From the NCBI RefSeq assembly GCF_000744815.1, contig NZ_JQMQ01000005.1, forward strand, positions 62,001 to 126,000: a DNA stretch of 64,000 bases, read 5' to 3'. Both the position numbers and the translations under genes were made by a program. Shown here piece after piece: positions 42,854-51,760 of this stretch; within the stretch, counting starts at the first letter, position 1, and each line of letters begins with the position of its first letter. The notes beneath the pieces are model-generated. The model had not been told where the DNA came from, made no database searches, and saw only the letters and a list, made by a program, of their open reading frames with translations. This stretch comes from Phaeacidiphilus oryzae TH49. Its GTDB lineage: Bacteria > Actinomycetota > Actinomycetes > Streptomycetales > Streptomycetaceae.

Positions 42854-44107
42854 TTGCGCACCAGACACGTCCCCCTCGCCGTGGCCGGCGTCGCCGCCCT
42901 CGCGATCTCCGGTCTCGCCGCCGCGGTCCCCGCCGGCGCGGCCACCTCCGCCACCACCCCCGCCCTGGTGGCGGCCCCCAACACCGGCGTCTCGCACGGA
43001 GTCGCCTGGGCCCGCGCCTGCGCCTCGACCACCAGCGCCGACGCGATGTCCTGCAACGCCCTGCGGGTCACCGGCCGGATCTCGAACGGCAAGACCGCGA
43101 AGCCGAACGCCTCCAGCCCGTCCGGCTACGGCCCGTCCAACCTCCTCAGCGCCTACAAGCTAGCCTCCGGCGGCGGCGCCGGCCAGACGGTGGCCATCGT
43201 CGACGCCTACGACGACCCCAACGCCGAGGCCGACATGGCGACCTACCGCAGCTACTACGGGCTGCCCGCCTGCACCTCGGCCAGCGGCTGCTTCAAGAAG
43301 GTCGGCCAGACCGGCGGCTCGGTCCCGCGGGCCAACGCCAGCTGGGCGGAGGAGATATCCCTCGACCTCGACATGGTGTCGGCGATCGCCCCCAACGCCC
43401 ACATCGTCCTGGTCGAGGCCAGCAGTGCCAGCATGACCAACCTCGGCACCGCCGTGAACGAGGCCGTCAAGCTGGGCGCCACCGAGGTCTCCAACAGCTA
43501 CGGCGGCGGCGAGTCCTCCTCGGACACCGGCTACGACAGCACGTACTTCAACCACCCGGGCGTCCCGATCACCGTCTCCTCCGGTGACAGCGGCTACGGC
43601 GTGGAGTACCCGGCCGCGTCCCCGAACGTGACCGCGGTCGGCGGCACCAGCCTCAAGACGGCCTCCAACACCCGCGGTTGGACCGAGTCGGTCTGGTCCA
43701 CCAGCTCCACCGAGGGCGCCGGCTCGGGCTGCTCCGCCTATGAGCCCAAGCCGTCCTGGCAGACCGACAGCGGCTGCTCCAAGCGCACCGTCGCCGACGT
43801 CTCCGCGGTCGCCGACCCGGCCACCGGCGTGTCGGTGTACGACTCCTACGGCAGCGTGGGCGGCTGGGCCACCTTCGGCGGCACCAGCGTCGCGGCCCCG
43901 CTGATCGCCTCGGTCTACGCGGACGCCGGCAGCCACTCCACCAGCGTCCCGGCCTCCGTGGCCTACTCCCACAGCTCCTCGCTCTTCGACGTGACCAGCG
44001 GCTCGACCACCAGCTGCTCCCCGGCGTACCTGTGCACCGCCGAGAGCGGCTACGACGGCCCGACCGGCCTGGGCACGCCCAACGGCACGGCGGCCTTCAC
44101 CGGCTGA
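42854..44107 (+). CDS. Secreted S53-family (sedolisin) serine-carboxyl peptidase
   Basis: 417 residues from TTG 42854, which has AGGAGG 8 bp ahead; starting there gives a clean signal peptide (RTRHVPLAVAGVAALAISGLAAAVPAGAA). An upstream frame to 42785 would spoil it. The catalytic domain follows YKLASGGGAGQTVAIVDAYDDPN; SWAEEISLDLDM carries the Glu167/Asp171 pair, SSGDSGYG the oxyanion Asp245 and FGGTSVAAPL the nucleophile Ser345. Several cysteine pairs suggest disulfides. It is exported and digests proteins outside, usually best at acid pH. No long activation prodomain is visible, unlike many S53 enzymes. Confidence 0.9.
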   Translation: MRTRHVPLAVAGVAALAISGLAAAVPAGAATSATTPALVAAPNTGVSHGVAWARACASTTSADAMSCNALRVTGRISNGKTAKPNASSPSGYGPSNLLSAYKLASGGGAGQTVAIVDAYDDPNAEADMATYRSYYGLPACTSASGCFKKVGQTGGSVPRANASWAEEISLDLDMVSAIAPNAHIVLVEASSASMTNLGTAVNEAVKLGATEVSNSYGGGESSSDTGYDSTYFNHPGVPITVSSGDSGYGVEYPAASPNVTAVGGTSLKTASNTRGWTESVWSTSSTEGAGSGCSAYEPKPSWQTDSGCSKRTVADVSAVADPATGVSVYDSYGSVGGWATFGGTSVAAPLIASVYADAGSHSTSVPASVAYSHSSSLFDVTSGSTTSCSPAYLCTAESGYDGPTGLGTPNGTAAFTG

Positions 44108-44259
44108 CCCGACGGCAGCACCCTCGGACGCCTGGCCCGGACTTCCCCCCGGTCCAGGCGTTCGCCGTCTCCGCGGGCCGGTGCGGATTCCGGCCTGCCC
44201 GCTCTGTACACCAGGCACGGGAGTTGGTAAGACCGGAGCGGCGACGGAGGGGGAATCCG

Positions 44260-45521
44260 ATGCGGCGGATCGCGATCGTGGGGGCCGGACAGGCGGGGCT
44301 CCAGCTGGCACTGGGGCTCCAGGAGCGGGGCTATCCGGTGACGCTCGTCAGCGAGCGCACCCCGGAGGAACTGCGGGCCGGGCCGGTGCTCTCCACCCAG
44401 GTGATGTTCGGCCCGGCACTGGCCCTGGAACGGGAGACGGCACCGGACATCGTGCCGAAGGAGTGGACCGTGGAGGCCCCGGGCGCGGTCGGCCAGACGG
44501 TGACGGTGGCCGCTCCCCCGCCGGCGGCGGACGGCCCGATCGCCCTCGCCGTCCGCTACCCGTTCTCAGAACCGGCCCGCGCGATCGACCAGCGACTCAA
44601 GCACGCCCACTGGCTGGAACTCGCCGCGGAACGCGGAGTCCAGGTCGAGTACCGGGCGGTGGACCGGGCCGGACTGGCCGCACTGGCCGGTGAGCACGAG
44701 CTGACGCTGGTCGCGGTCGGCCGCGGTGAACTCTCCGGGCTCTTCCCGCGCGACCCCGAGCGCTCGGTGGCCGACGCCCCGCAGCGCGAGCTGTCCTGCC
44801 TCTACCTCCACGGCCTGCGGCATCCGGACGGCGAGACCCTGGTGCGGATCAACGCGGTGCCGGGGGTCGGCGAGCTGATCGTGATGCCCGGCCTGACCCT
44901 CTCCGGCCCCTGCGACATGCTGCTGTGGGAAGCCGTCCCCGGCGGGCCGCTGGACTGCTGGGGCGACCGGCCGGGTCCGGACGAACAGCTGGAGCGCACC
45001 CGGGAGTTGGCGGCCCGGGTGGCCCCTGGTTCGCCCCCGCGCTGGCGTCCGCGGAGCCGACCGATCCGCGGGCCTCGCTGTACGGGCGGATCACCCCGGT
45101 GGTCCGCCGGCCGGTCGCCGAGGCCGCCCCGGGGAGGCCGGTGCTGGGGATGGCCGACGCGGTGGTGCTCAACGACCCGGTGGCCGGCCAGGGCGCCAAC
45201 ACCGCCGCCCGCTGCGCCGCCGTCTACCTCCGGGCGGTGCTGGAACGCGGCGAGGACGGGCCGTTCGACGAGGACTGGATGCGGGACGCCTTCGAGCGCT
45301 TCTGGTCCGACCACGCCCGGCACGCCACCGCCTACACCCACGCCCTCCTCGGCCCGCCCACCGAGCACGCGCTGCGCGCGATGGCCGCGGCCGGCCGCCA
45401 CCCGGAGGTGGCCCGGCGGCTCGGGGCCGGGCAGGAGGACCCGTCGACCCTCGCCGACTGGTGGTATTCGGCGGAGGCCACCGACGCATACCTGGCGGAG
45501 GTCAGCGGGGGCGGCCGGTGA
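44260..45521 (+). pseudogene. Styrene-monooxygenase-like (StyA) flavoprotein, broken by a one-base loss
   Basis: From ATG 44260: IAIVGAGQAGLQLALGLQERGYPVTLVSERTPEE, the Rossmann FAD site of StyA-like oxygenases, then PGLTLSGPCDMLLWEAVPGG. The frame is lost at GGCCCC (about 45023-45026). The -1 frame goes on with WFAPALASAEPTDP, RPVLGMADAVVLNDPVAGQGANTAA (second FAD segment) and FERFWSDHARHATAYTHALLG to the stop at 45521. One added C gives about 420 residues, the normal length. No StyB-like reductase is adjacent. A base error or a recent inactivation are both possible. Confidence 0.85.
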
Positions 45522-45626
45522 CCCGGGGGGCGATGCCGGGCCGGCCGGCGGCCGGCCCGGTCACCGGAGTACCGGAAGCGGGCGGAGACCCGGGCGGACG
45601 CCCCTGACCTGCCTGCCGTGCGGCCG

Positions 45627-46388
45627 TCAGCCGCGGCGCGCCGCGCCCGGCGCCTTGCGGGCCGCGCGGAGGAACTCGCGGTTCATGGTGGCGATGGAGG
45701 TCAGCGGGATCCCCTTGGGGCAGGCCGTCGCGCAGGCACCGGTGTTGGTGCAGCCGCCGAACCCCTCCGCGTCCATCGTCGCGACCATGTCCAGCACCCG
45801 GGACTCGCGTTCCGGCGCGCCCTGCGGCAGCGTGTTGAGGTGGGTGATCTTCGCCGAGGTGAAGAGCATCGCCGACCCGTTCGGGCAGGCGGCCACGCAC
45901 GCCCCGCAGCCGATGCACTCGGCGTGCTCGAAGGCGAGGTCCGCGTCCGCCTTCGGCACCGGAGTGGAGTGGGCCTCCGGCGCCGCGCCGGTCGGGGCGG
46001 TGATGTACCCGCCGGCCTGGATGATCCGGTCGAACGCGGACCGGTCCACCACGAGGTCCTTGACCACCGGGAAGGCCGAGGCCCGCCAGGGCTCGATGTC
46101 GATGGTCTGGCCGTCGCTGAAGTGCCGCATGTGGAGCTGGCAGGTGGTGGTCCGCTCGGGGCCGTGCGCCTGGCCGTTGATGACCAGGGAGCACATCCCG
46201 CAGATGCCCTCCCGGCAGTCGTGGTCGAAGGCGACCGGCTCCTCCCCGCGGGAGATGAGGTCCTCGTTGAGGACGTCGAGCATCTCCAGGAACGACATGT
46301 CCGGCGAGACGTCCTGGACCTGGTAGGTGACCATGGCCCCGGGCACGTCCGGGTTCTTCTGGCGCCAGATGCGCAGGGTGAGGTTCAC
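45627..46388 (-). CDS. sdhB: Succinate dehydrogenase iron-sulfur subunit
   Basis: 253 residues. The [2Fe-2S] cluster site is [15 protein letters not shown] (plus a later Cys in TTTCQLH), the [4Fe-4S] site [15 protein letters not shown] and the [3Fe-4S] site [15 protein letters not shown]. It carries electrons from SdhA to the membrane heme subunit. Start GTG 46388 overlaps the sdhA stop (GTGA). Last gene of the sdhCAB operon. Confidence 0.95.
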   Translation of the reverse strand: MNLTLRIWRQKNPDVPGAMVTYQVQDVSPDMSFLEMLDVLNEDLISRGEEPVAFDHDCREGICGMCSLVINGQAHGPERTTTCQLHMRHFSDGQTIDIEPWRASAFPVVKDLVVDRSAFDRIIQAGGYITAPTGAAPEAHSTPVPKADADLAFEHAECIGCGACVAACPNGSAMLFTSAKITHLNTLPQGAPERESRVLDMVATMDAEGFGGCTNTGACATACPKGIPLTSIATMNREFLRAARKAPGAARRG

Positions 46389-48352
46389 GCGTAGCTCCGC
46401 TGGGTGGGGTGGACGTACTCGAAGACCAGGTCTTCCCTGTGCAGCACCGGGGGCTCGCCGGTGCCGGTGAACTCCCAGGCGGCGGCGTAGGAGAACTCGT
46501 CGTCCTTGCGGGCGGCCTCGCCGTCGGGGGTCTGCGACTCCTCGCGGAAGTGGCCGCCGCAGGACTCGCTGCGGTGGAGGGCGTCCAGGCAGAGCAGTTC
46601 GGCCAGCTCCAGATAGTCCACGACCCGGTTGGCCTTCTCCAGCGACTGGTTGAGCTCGCTGCCCTCGCCGGGGACCCGGATCCGCCGCCAGAACTCCTCG
46701 CGGATCTCCGGGATCCGGGCCAGCGCCTTGCGCAGCCCGGCCTCGTTGCGGGCCATCCCGCAGTACTCCCAGAGGAGTTCGCCGATCTCCCGGTGGAAGG
46801 AGTCGGGGCTGCGGTCGCCGTCGTTGCCGAGCAGCCGCTCCAGCCGCTCGGTGGTCTCCTCCACCACCGAGACCACCTCGGGGGCGTCCTCGGCGACCTC
46901 CGGCAGCTTGGGGTTGCGGCCGAGGTAGTCGTTGAGGGTGGCCGGGATGACGAAGTAGCCGTCGGAGAGGCCCTGCATCAGCGCCGAGGCGCCCAGCCGG
47001 TTGGCCCCGTGGTCGGAGAAGTTGGCCTCACCGATGGCGAACAGCCCCGGAATGGTGGTCTGCAGGTCGTAGTCGACCCAGAGGCCGCCCATCGTGTAGT
47101 GGATCGCCGGGTAGATCCGCATCGGCACCCGGTACGGGTCCTCGCCGGTGATCCGCTCGTACATGTCGAAGAGGTTGCCGTACTTCTCCTCGACCGCCTT
47201 GCGGCCCATCCGCTGGATCGCGTCCGCGAAGTCCAGGTAGACGCCGAGCCCGCCCGGGCCGACGCCGCGTCCCTCGTCGCAGACGTTCTTGGCGGCCCGG
47301 GAGGCGATGTCGCGGGGCACCAGGTTGCCGAAGGCCGGGTAGATCCGCTCCAGGTAGTAGTCGCGCTCGTCCTCGGGGATCTGCTCCGGACTGCGGGTGT
47401 CGCCCTTGGTCTTCGGCACCCAGATCCGGCCGTCGTTCCGCAGCGACTCGCTCATCAGGGTGAGCTTGGACTGGTGGTCGCCGGAACGCGGGATGCAGGT
47501 CGGGTGGATCTGGGTGAAGCACGGGTTGGCGAAGTAGGCGCCGCGCCGGTGGGCCCGCCAGGCGGCGGTGGCGTTGGAGTTCTTCGCGTTGGTGGAGAGG
47601 TAGAAGACGTTGCCGTAGCCGCCGGAGGCGAGGACGACGGCGTCCGCGAGATAGGTCGAGATCTCGCCGGTGATCAGGTCGCGGGCGACGATGCCGCGGG
47701 CGCGGCCGTCGACCACGATCAGGTCGAGCATCTCGGTGCGGGCGTGCATCTCCACATTGCCGGCCGCGATCTGCCGGGACAGCGCCTGGTAGGCGCCGAG
47801 CAGCAGCTGCTGGCCGGTCTGGCCCCGGGCGTAGAAGGTCCGCTGCACCTGGACGCCGCCGAAGGAGCGGGTGTCCAGCAGGCCGCCGTACTCGCGGGCG
47901 AAGGGCACCCCCTGGGCCACGCACTGGTCGATGATCTGCACCGAGATCTCGGCCAGCCGATGGACGTTGGACTCCCGGGCCCGGAAGTCGCCGCCCTTCA
48001 CGGTGTCGTAGAAGAGGCGGTAGGCACTGTCGCCGTCGTTGCGGTAGTTCTTCGCGGCGTTGATGCCGCCCTGGGCGGCGATCGAGTGGGCGCGCCGCGG
48101 GGAGTCCTGGAAGCAGAACTGGATGACGTGGTAGCCCTGCTCGGCCAGGGTGGCGCCGGCCGAGCCGCCGGCCAGCCCGGTGCCGACCACGATCACCTTG
48201 TGCTTGCGCCGGTTGGCAGGGTTGACCAGCTTGGCCTCGAACTTGCGCCTCTCCCAGCGGCCCTCGATCGGGCCGTCCGGAGCCGCGCCGTCGACGACCG
48301 GCTCTCCCACGGTGTAGGCGGTGTAGTCGCGGTACTCGTTGAGTTCAGCCAT
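46385..48352 (-). CDS. sdhA: Succinate dehydrogenase/fumarate reductase flavoprotein subunit
   Basis: 655 residues. FAD-binding [22 protein letters not shown] near residue 55, the covalent-FAD histidine region [21 protein letters not shown], and the active-site segments [26 protein letters not shown] and [27 protein letters not shown]. The longer length and this N-terminus match the class paired with a single five-helix cytochrome b (Bacillus-type) rather than with SdhC plus SdhD. It oxidises succinate at the inner face of the membrane. Spaced 3 bp from sdhC and overlapping sdhB. Confidence 0.95.
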   Translation of the reverse strand: MAELNEYRDYTAYTVGEPVVDGAAPDGPIEGRWERRKFEAKLVNPANRRKHKVIVVGTGLAGGSAGATLAEQGYHVIQFCFQDSPRRAHSIAAQGGINAAKNYRNDGDSAYRLFYDTVKGGDFRARESNVHRLAEISVQIIDQCVAQGVPFAREYGGLLDTRSFGGVQVQRTFYARGQTGQQLLLGAYQALSRQIAAGNVEMHARTEMLDLIVVDGRARGIVARDLITGEISTYLADAVVLASGGYGNVFYLSTNAKNSNATAAWRAHRRGAYFANPCFTQIHPTCIPRSGDHQSKLTLMSESLRNDGRIWVPKTKGDTRSPEQIPEDERDYYLERIYPAFGNLVPRDIASRAAKNVCDEGRGVGPGGLGVYLDFADAIQRMGRKAVEEKYGNLFDMYERITGEDPYRVPMRIYPAIHYTMGGLWVDYDLQTTIPGLFAIGEANFSDHGANRLGASALMQGLSDGYFVIPATLNDYLGRNPKLPEVAEDAPEVVSVVEETTERLERLLGNDGDRSPDSFHREIGELLWEYCGMARNEAGLRKALARIPEIREEFWRRIRVPGEGSELNQSLEKANRVVDYLELAELLCLDALHRSESCGGHFREESQTPDGEAARKDDEFSYAAAWEFTGTGEPPVLHREDLVFEYVHPTQRSYA

Positions 48353-48355
48353 CGG

Positions 48356-49060
48356 TCAGCTCACTGCTCCGGTCATGACGGCGACGGGAATGGTGACGAA
48401 GCCCGCCCAGAGGACGACGGCCAGCACCCAGCTGGCGGTCTTGAAGATCGGGCCACTGCGCTGCCCGTTGGCGCCGAGGGTCTGGGCGGCGCTCCAGAAG
48501 CCGTGCCGGATGTGCAGGCCCAGGGCGCACATCGCGACGATGTAGATGACGTCCGCCCACCAGTTCCGGAAGTCGGCGACCACGTTCTCGTACGGGTGGC
48601 CGGCCTCGCCCAGCGGGTTCACGGTGCCGGTGGTGAGGTCGAGGATGTGCCAGACGATGAAGAGGGCCAGGATGATCCCGCCCCAGCGCATGGTGCGGGT
48701 GGCGAAGGACGGTCCGCTCGGCTGGGCGTGCTGGTAACCGGTGCGCCGCGCCCTGATGTCACGCCGGCTCAACTGCCAGGCGGAGACGGCATGGAGGACC
48801 ACGCACAGGACGAGGACCACGCGCTGGATCCACAGGTACCAGGAGTGGTGGAGCACCGGCTCACCGATGGTGCGCATCCAGGCCGCGTAGTCGTCGAACG
48901 CCGCGGCCCCGAAGAAGATCTTCAGATTGCCGTACATGTGCACGACCAGGAACAGGAGCATGACCACGCCGGTGACCGCCATCACGGCCTTCTTGCCGAT
49001 GGTGGAGGACCACAGCGTCCTGAGGGTTGACGGCCTAACCGTCCGTATCGCGACTGCCAC
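48356..49060 (-). CDS. sdhC: Succinate dehydrogenase cytochrome b subunit (single five-helix type)
   Basis: 234 residues, five membrane segments with conserved heme-ligand histidines (LFLVVHMYGN, VVLHAVSAW, FIVWHILDL, LGLHIRHGFW). This arrangement is the type B di-heme subunit, which needs no SdhD. First gene of sdhCAB. ATG 49060 is followed by a basic N-terminus before the first segment. Upstream lies a near-perfect palindrome at 49119-49137 that may control the operon. Confidence 0.93.
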   Translation of the reverse strand: MAVAIRTVRPSTLRTLWSSTIGKKAVMAVTGVVMLLFLVVHMYGNLKIFFGAAAFDDYAAWMRTIGEPVLHHSWYLWIQRVVLVLCVVLHAVSAWQLSRRDIRARRTGYQHAQPSGPSFATRTMRWGGIILALFIVWHILDLTTGTVNPLGEAGHPYENVVADFRNWWADVIYIVAMCALGLHIRHGFWSAAQTLGANGQRSGPIFKTASWVLAVVLWAGFVTIPVAVMTGAVS

Positions 49061-49118
49061 GTCATAGGACGTTAGGCCCGGGCCGATCGACAGGTCAAAG
49101 ACATGATCCCGGTGGTTT

Positions 49119-49137
49119 CCATAGTCGATAACTATGG
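49119..49137. promoter_or_regulatory. Palindrome CCATAGTCGATAACTATGG upstream of sdhC
   Basis: Two 7-bp arms, CCATAGT and ACTATGG, flank CGATA. The inner ATAGT-N5-ACTAT has the T-N11-A form typical of LysR-family sites. It lies 59 bp ahead of the sdhC ATG. No LysR gene is present in this window near it. Confidence 0.55.
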
Positions 49138-49236
49138 TTGATCGACCGGCTGTCGCCTCCGTCGGTTGTCATGGCAGGTCAAACCCGTATCCGGGGCCTC
49201 GACGACCCTCGGACGGAGGCCGGTTATCCGGGAACG

Positions 49237-49304
49237 AATTCTCAGTTCGGCCGAGTTCTCCGTTCGGCCGGGTTCTCCGTTCGGCCGAGTTCTCAGTCCG
49301 GGGT
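49237..49304. repeat. Four tandem 17-bp repeats at the 3' end of the TetR gene
   Basis: Units AATTCTCAGTTCGGCCG, AGTTCTCCGTTCGGCCG, GGTTCTCCGTTCGGCCG and a decayed fourth run head to tail from 49237. The last one contains the TetR stop codon (49293-49295). Confidence 0.7.
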
Positions 49305-49973
49305 GGACCGGAGGGCGGCCAGCAGCGCCGTCGACAGGTGGTCGGTGACCCGGCGGTCGCTCCAGCCCTCGGTCAGCAGCAGGTCGCAGAACAGCCGCTC
49401 GTCGAACAGGGTGCACCAGAGGAGCACCGCGTAGTCCACCGGCACCGAGGGCGGCAGCTCGCCCTCCGCCGCCAGCGCGGTGATCAGCGCGCCCAGCCGG
49501 TCCCGGACCAGGGCGGCCAGGGCGTCGCCGGCCGCCAGCCGGGCGATCAGCCCGTACCGGTCGCGCGGGCGCACCGCCGCCGGGGCGTACTCGGCCGCCC
49601 GGCGCACCCACAGCGCGCAGGCCCGGTGGTAGCGCTCCCGCGCCGTCCCGCTCTCGGGCCCGGTCTCCGTCCCGATCTCCTCGAAGAGCGCCTCGACCAG
49701 CTCGCGGTGGCAGGCCTCCCGGGCCGCCTCCGCGTCCGCGAAGTGCCGGTAGGCGGTGGCCACCGAGACGCCCGCCCGCTCGGCGAGTCGGGGGAGCTCG
49801 AAAGGCTCCTCGGGCACCCGCGGGTCCCAGGGCCGCTCGGCGAGCAGCCCCCGCACCGCGTCCAGCAGCGCGCGGCGGCTGGCCACGGCGTCGCTGCGGG
49901 GCCTGCGCCGGCGCGCGGGCTCCTGCCCCGCCGTGGCAGCGGCGGCGGGGCGGGCCGGGGACCGCCGGTTCAT
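49293..49973 (-). CDS. TetR-family transcriptional regulator
   Basis: 226 residues from ATG 49973, which has GGGGAGAGG close ahead. After a basic tail (about 1-30) the HTH is FELPRLAERAGVSVATAYRHFADAEAARE. The C-terminal half has ARERYHRACALWVRRAAEYAPAAVRPRDRYGLIARLA, not tied to a known ligand. The 3' end runs into 17-bp tandem repeats. It lies 25 bp after an unknown gene on the same strand, so the pair is probably cotranscribed. Target unknown. Confidence 0.88.
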   Translation of the reverse strand: MNRRSPARPAAAATAGQEPARRRRPRSDAVASRRALLDAVRGLLAERPWDPRVPEEPFELPRLAERAGVSVATAYRHFADAEAAREACHRELVEALFEEIGTETGPESGTARERYHRACALWVRRAAEYAPAAVRPRDRYGLIARLAAGDALAALVRDRLGALITALAAEGELPPSVPVDYAVLLWCTLFDERLFCDLLLTEGWSDRRVTDHLSTALLAALRSTPD

Positions 49974-49998
49974 CCTCTCCCCGCAAGGACGGAGGGAC

Positions 49999-50484
49999 TC
50001 AGGCGGGGACGTGCCACCAGTTGCACTCCTCGCAGAGGTACGGCTCGTCCGCGGGCAGGGTGCGCGCGCGGGCCTGCTGATAGGTCTCGTGCATGATCCG
50101 TCCGCTCGGGCAGCGCTCGCGGCGGGTGTCCCGCATGGCGGTGCGCTCCCGGGCGGCCCGCCCGGACTGGACGAGCACCTCGGGGCGGGCGACCAGGGTC
50201 TCACCCGGGCGCTTGGGCACGGGGATGCGCAGGTAGTCGGTGCCGCGGGCGTCGAGGGCGGCGAGCACCTCTGCGAGGTACGCCTCCGGCGTCCGCTCAC
50301 CGGCGTCGGTGCCGCTGATGCTCACCCGGAGCGCGGGGGTGGCGTCGAGCGCCTCGACCAGCGCCTGCGCGCAGGCCTCGGGCGCCGAGCGCCAGGGCGG
50401 ATAGAACGTGTCGGTCTGGAGTTCTCCGCGCTGAAGGGCCGACTTGAGCAGGGCGCGGCTGGTGCTGTCGGTCTGGTCCGCCAT
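49999..50484 (-). CDS. Unknown protein with paired cysteine motifs
   Basis: 161 residues from ATG 50484. The first half (RALLKSALQRGELQTDTFYPPWRSAPEACAQALVEALDATP) and middle (TDYLRIPVPKRPGETLVARPEVLVQSGRAARERTAMR) are not familiar. The C-terminus carries RRERCPSGRIMHETYQQAR and YLCEECNWWHVPA, that is C, H and C-x2-C residues that could bind one zinc ion. It is probably a cytoplasmic, perhaps nucleic-acid-associated protein. It precedes the TetR gene by 25 bp and diverges from the PRC-barrel gene. Confidence 0.6.
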   Translation of the reverse strand: MADQTDSTSRALLKSALQRGELQTDTFYPPWRSAPEACAQALVEALDATPALRVSISGTDAGERTPEAYLAEVLAALDARGTDYLRIPVPKRPGETLVARPEVLVQSGRAARERTAMRDTRRERCPSGRIMHETYQQARARTLPADEPYLCEECNWWHVPA

Positions 50485-50667
50485 GGGCGCAAGTATGGCG
50501 GACGACAAATCTGGACGAAGCGTGGTTTCTCGTGACGAGTTCGGGCAGAACGACAGTGTGCCCGCGTGCGGGCCGCTCGGCGCGGCCCTATACGTATCCC
50601 GGGCACGGAACCTCACGGAGAGTAGCCCGAGCGCACTTTCCCTCAGCCTCGGGCCGGGAGGACAGAC

Positions 50668-51657
50668 ATGATCACCCGAGAGCAGAGCAGTGCGGTACTG
50701 GACCACCCCGTCCTGGACAGCTCCGGTCAGCGGATCGGCAGCGCCGCGCACGTCTTCCTGGACGACGCGACCGGCGCGCCGTCCTGGGTCGGCGTGAAGG
50801 CCGGCCTCTTCGGCGGCGGCGAGACGCTCATCCCGGTGGACAAGGCCCGGATGGACGGCGAGAACCTGGCCGTGCCGTACAGCAAGCAGAAGGTCAAGGA
50901 CGCTCCGCACGTCCACGCGGACGCCCGCGGCCACATCTCCCCCGACCAGGAACGTCAACTGCACGACTACTACGCCGGAGCGATGGCCGCGGGTATGGCG
51001 GCCGGCACGGCGGACGCCGGGACGGCCAGCGCCGGAACCGCGACCGACACCGGACTCGGGACCGACACCGAAACCGACACCGACGCCGGCATGGCGAGCG
51101 CCGACGAGACGGTGGCCCTGCCGGACCGCGACCTCGCGGGCGGCGAGCCCCGCACGACGGCGGACGCCGGCATGGCCTCCGGCACGGCCAGGGCCGGCAT
51201 GGACCCCTCGGCCGGACGGTCCGAGGACTGGTCGGGCCGGGCGGACGACCGCGGAACGGTGATGACCCGCTCCGAGGAGCAGATGCACGTCCACACCGAG
51301 CGCCGCGAGGCCGGACACGCGGGGCTGCACCGGCACGTGGTCGTCGAGGAGGTCGAGCGCACCGTCCCGCTGCACCATGAGCACGCCCGGCTGGTGCGCG
51401 AGCCGATCGCCGACGGCGACCGGTCCGCCGCGCTGGCCCAGCAGGGGACCGAACTGGCCGACGCCGACTACGAGTTGACCCTGTGGGACGAGTCCCCTGT
51501 GGTCGAGAAGGAGGTCGTCCCGGTCGAGCGGGTGCGGCTGGTCGCCGAGGACGAGGTGACCGAGGAGACCGTGCGGGCCCGTGTCCGGCACGAGGAGATC
51601 GAGATCGACGGCGACATCGACCAAGGCGTCGAGGGGGACGCCGGCCGGCGGATATAG
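50668..51657 (+). CDS. PRC-barrel and DUF2382 domain protein
   Basis: 329 residues. N-terminal PRC-barrel (about 5-80): LDHPVLDSSGQRIGSAAHVFLDDATGAPSWVGVKAGLFGG. The linker (about 100-200) is low-complexity Ala/Gly/Thr/Asp with repeated DAGMAS. C-terminal DUF2382 (about 200-315): RSEEQMHVHTERREAGHAGLHRHVV, then EREP-like LVREPIADGD and DYELTLWDESPVVEKEVVPVERVRL. Such proteins are stress-linked in many bacteria; no enzymatic role is known. GGGAGGAC precedes ATG 50668. A hairpin right at its stop ends the transcript. Confidence 0.9.
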   Translation: MITREQSSAVLDHPVLDSSGQRIGSAAHVFLDDATGAPSWVGVKAGLFGGGETLIPVDKARMDGENLAVPYSKQKVKDAPHVHADARGHISPDQERQLHDYYAGAMAAGMAAGTADAGTASAGTATDTGLGTDTETDTDAGMASADETVALPDRDLAGGEPRTTADAGMASGTARAGMDPSAGRSEDWSGRADDRGTVMTRSEEQMHVHTERREAGHAGLHRHVVVEEVERTVPLHHEHARLVREPIADGDRSAALAQQGTELADADYELTLWDESPVVEKEVVPVERVRLVAEDEVTEETVRARVRHEEIEIDGDIDQGVEGDAGRRI

Positions 51658-51666
51658 CTCCGCCGG
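51645..51666 (+). terminator. Hairpin at the end of the PRC-barrel gene
   Basis: CCGGCGG (51645-51651) pairs with CCGCCGG (51660-51666) around an 8-nt loop that contains the stop codon. A second weaker pair, CTGGGA/TCCCAG, follows. No U-tract. Confidence 0.5.
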
Positions 51667-51760
51667 CCCCTGGGAGCCGGTGGGTTCCCAGAGGGCGGTC
51701 GCGGCGGCCGGCCGCGGGATCCCGGTGATCCGGGCCCTGCGGCCAGCCGCCGCCGTGCGG

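Noticed and set aside
41062-45521. A natural-product cluster formed by P450, ferredoxin, peptidase and StyA-like oxygenase
   Set aside because: No core synthase, tailoring partner set or resistance gene is near; strands and spacing do not suggest one operon.
49237-49304. Possible CRISPR array
   Set aside because: Repeats are directly adjacent without spacers, and no cas gene is present in the window.
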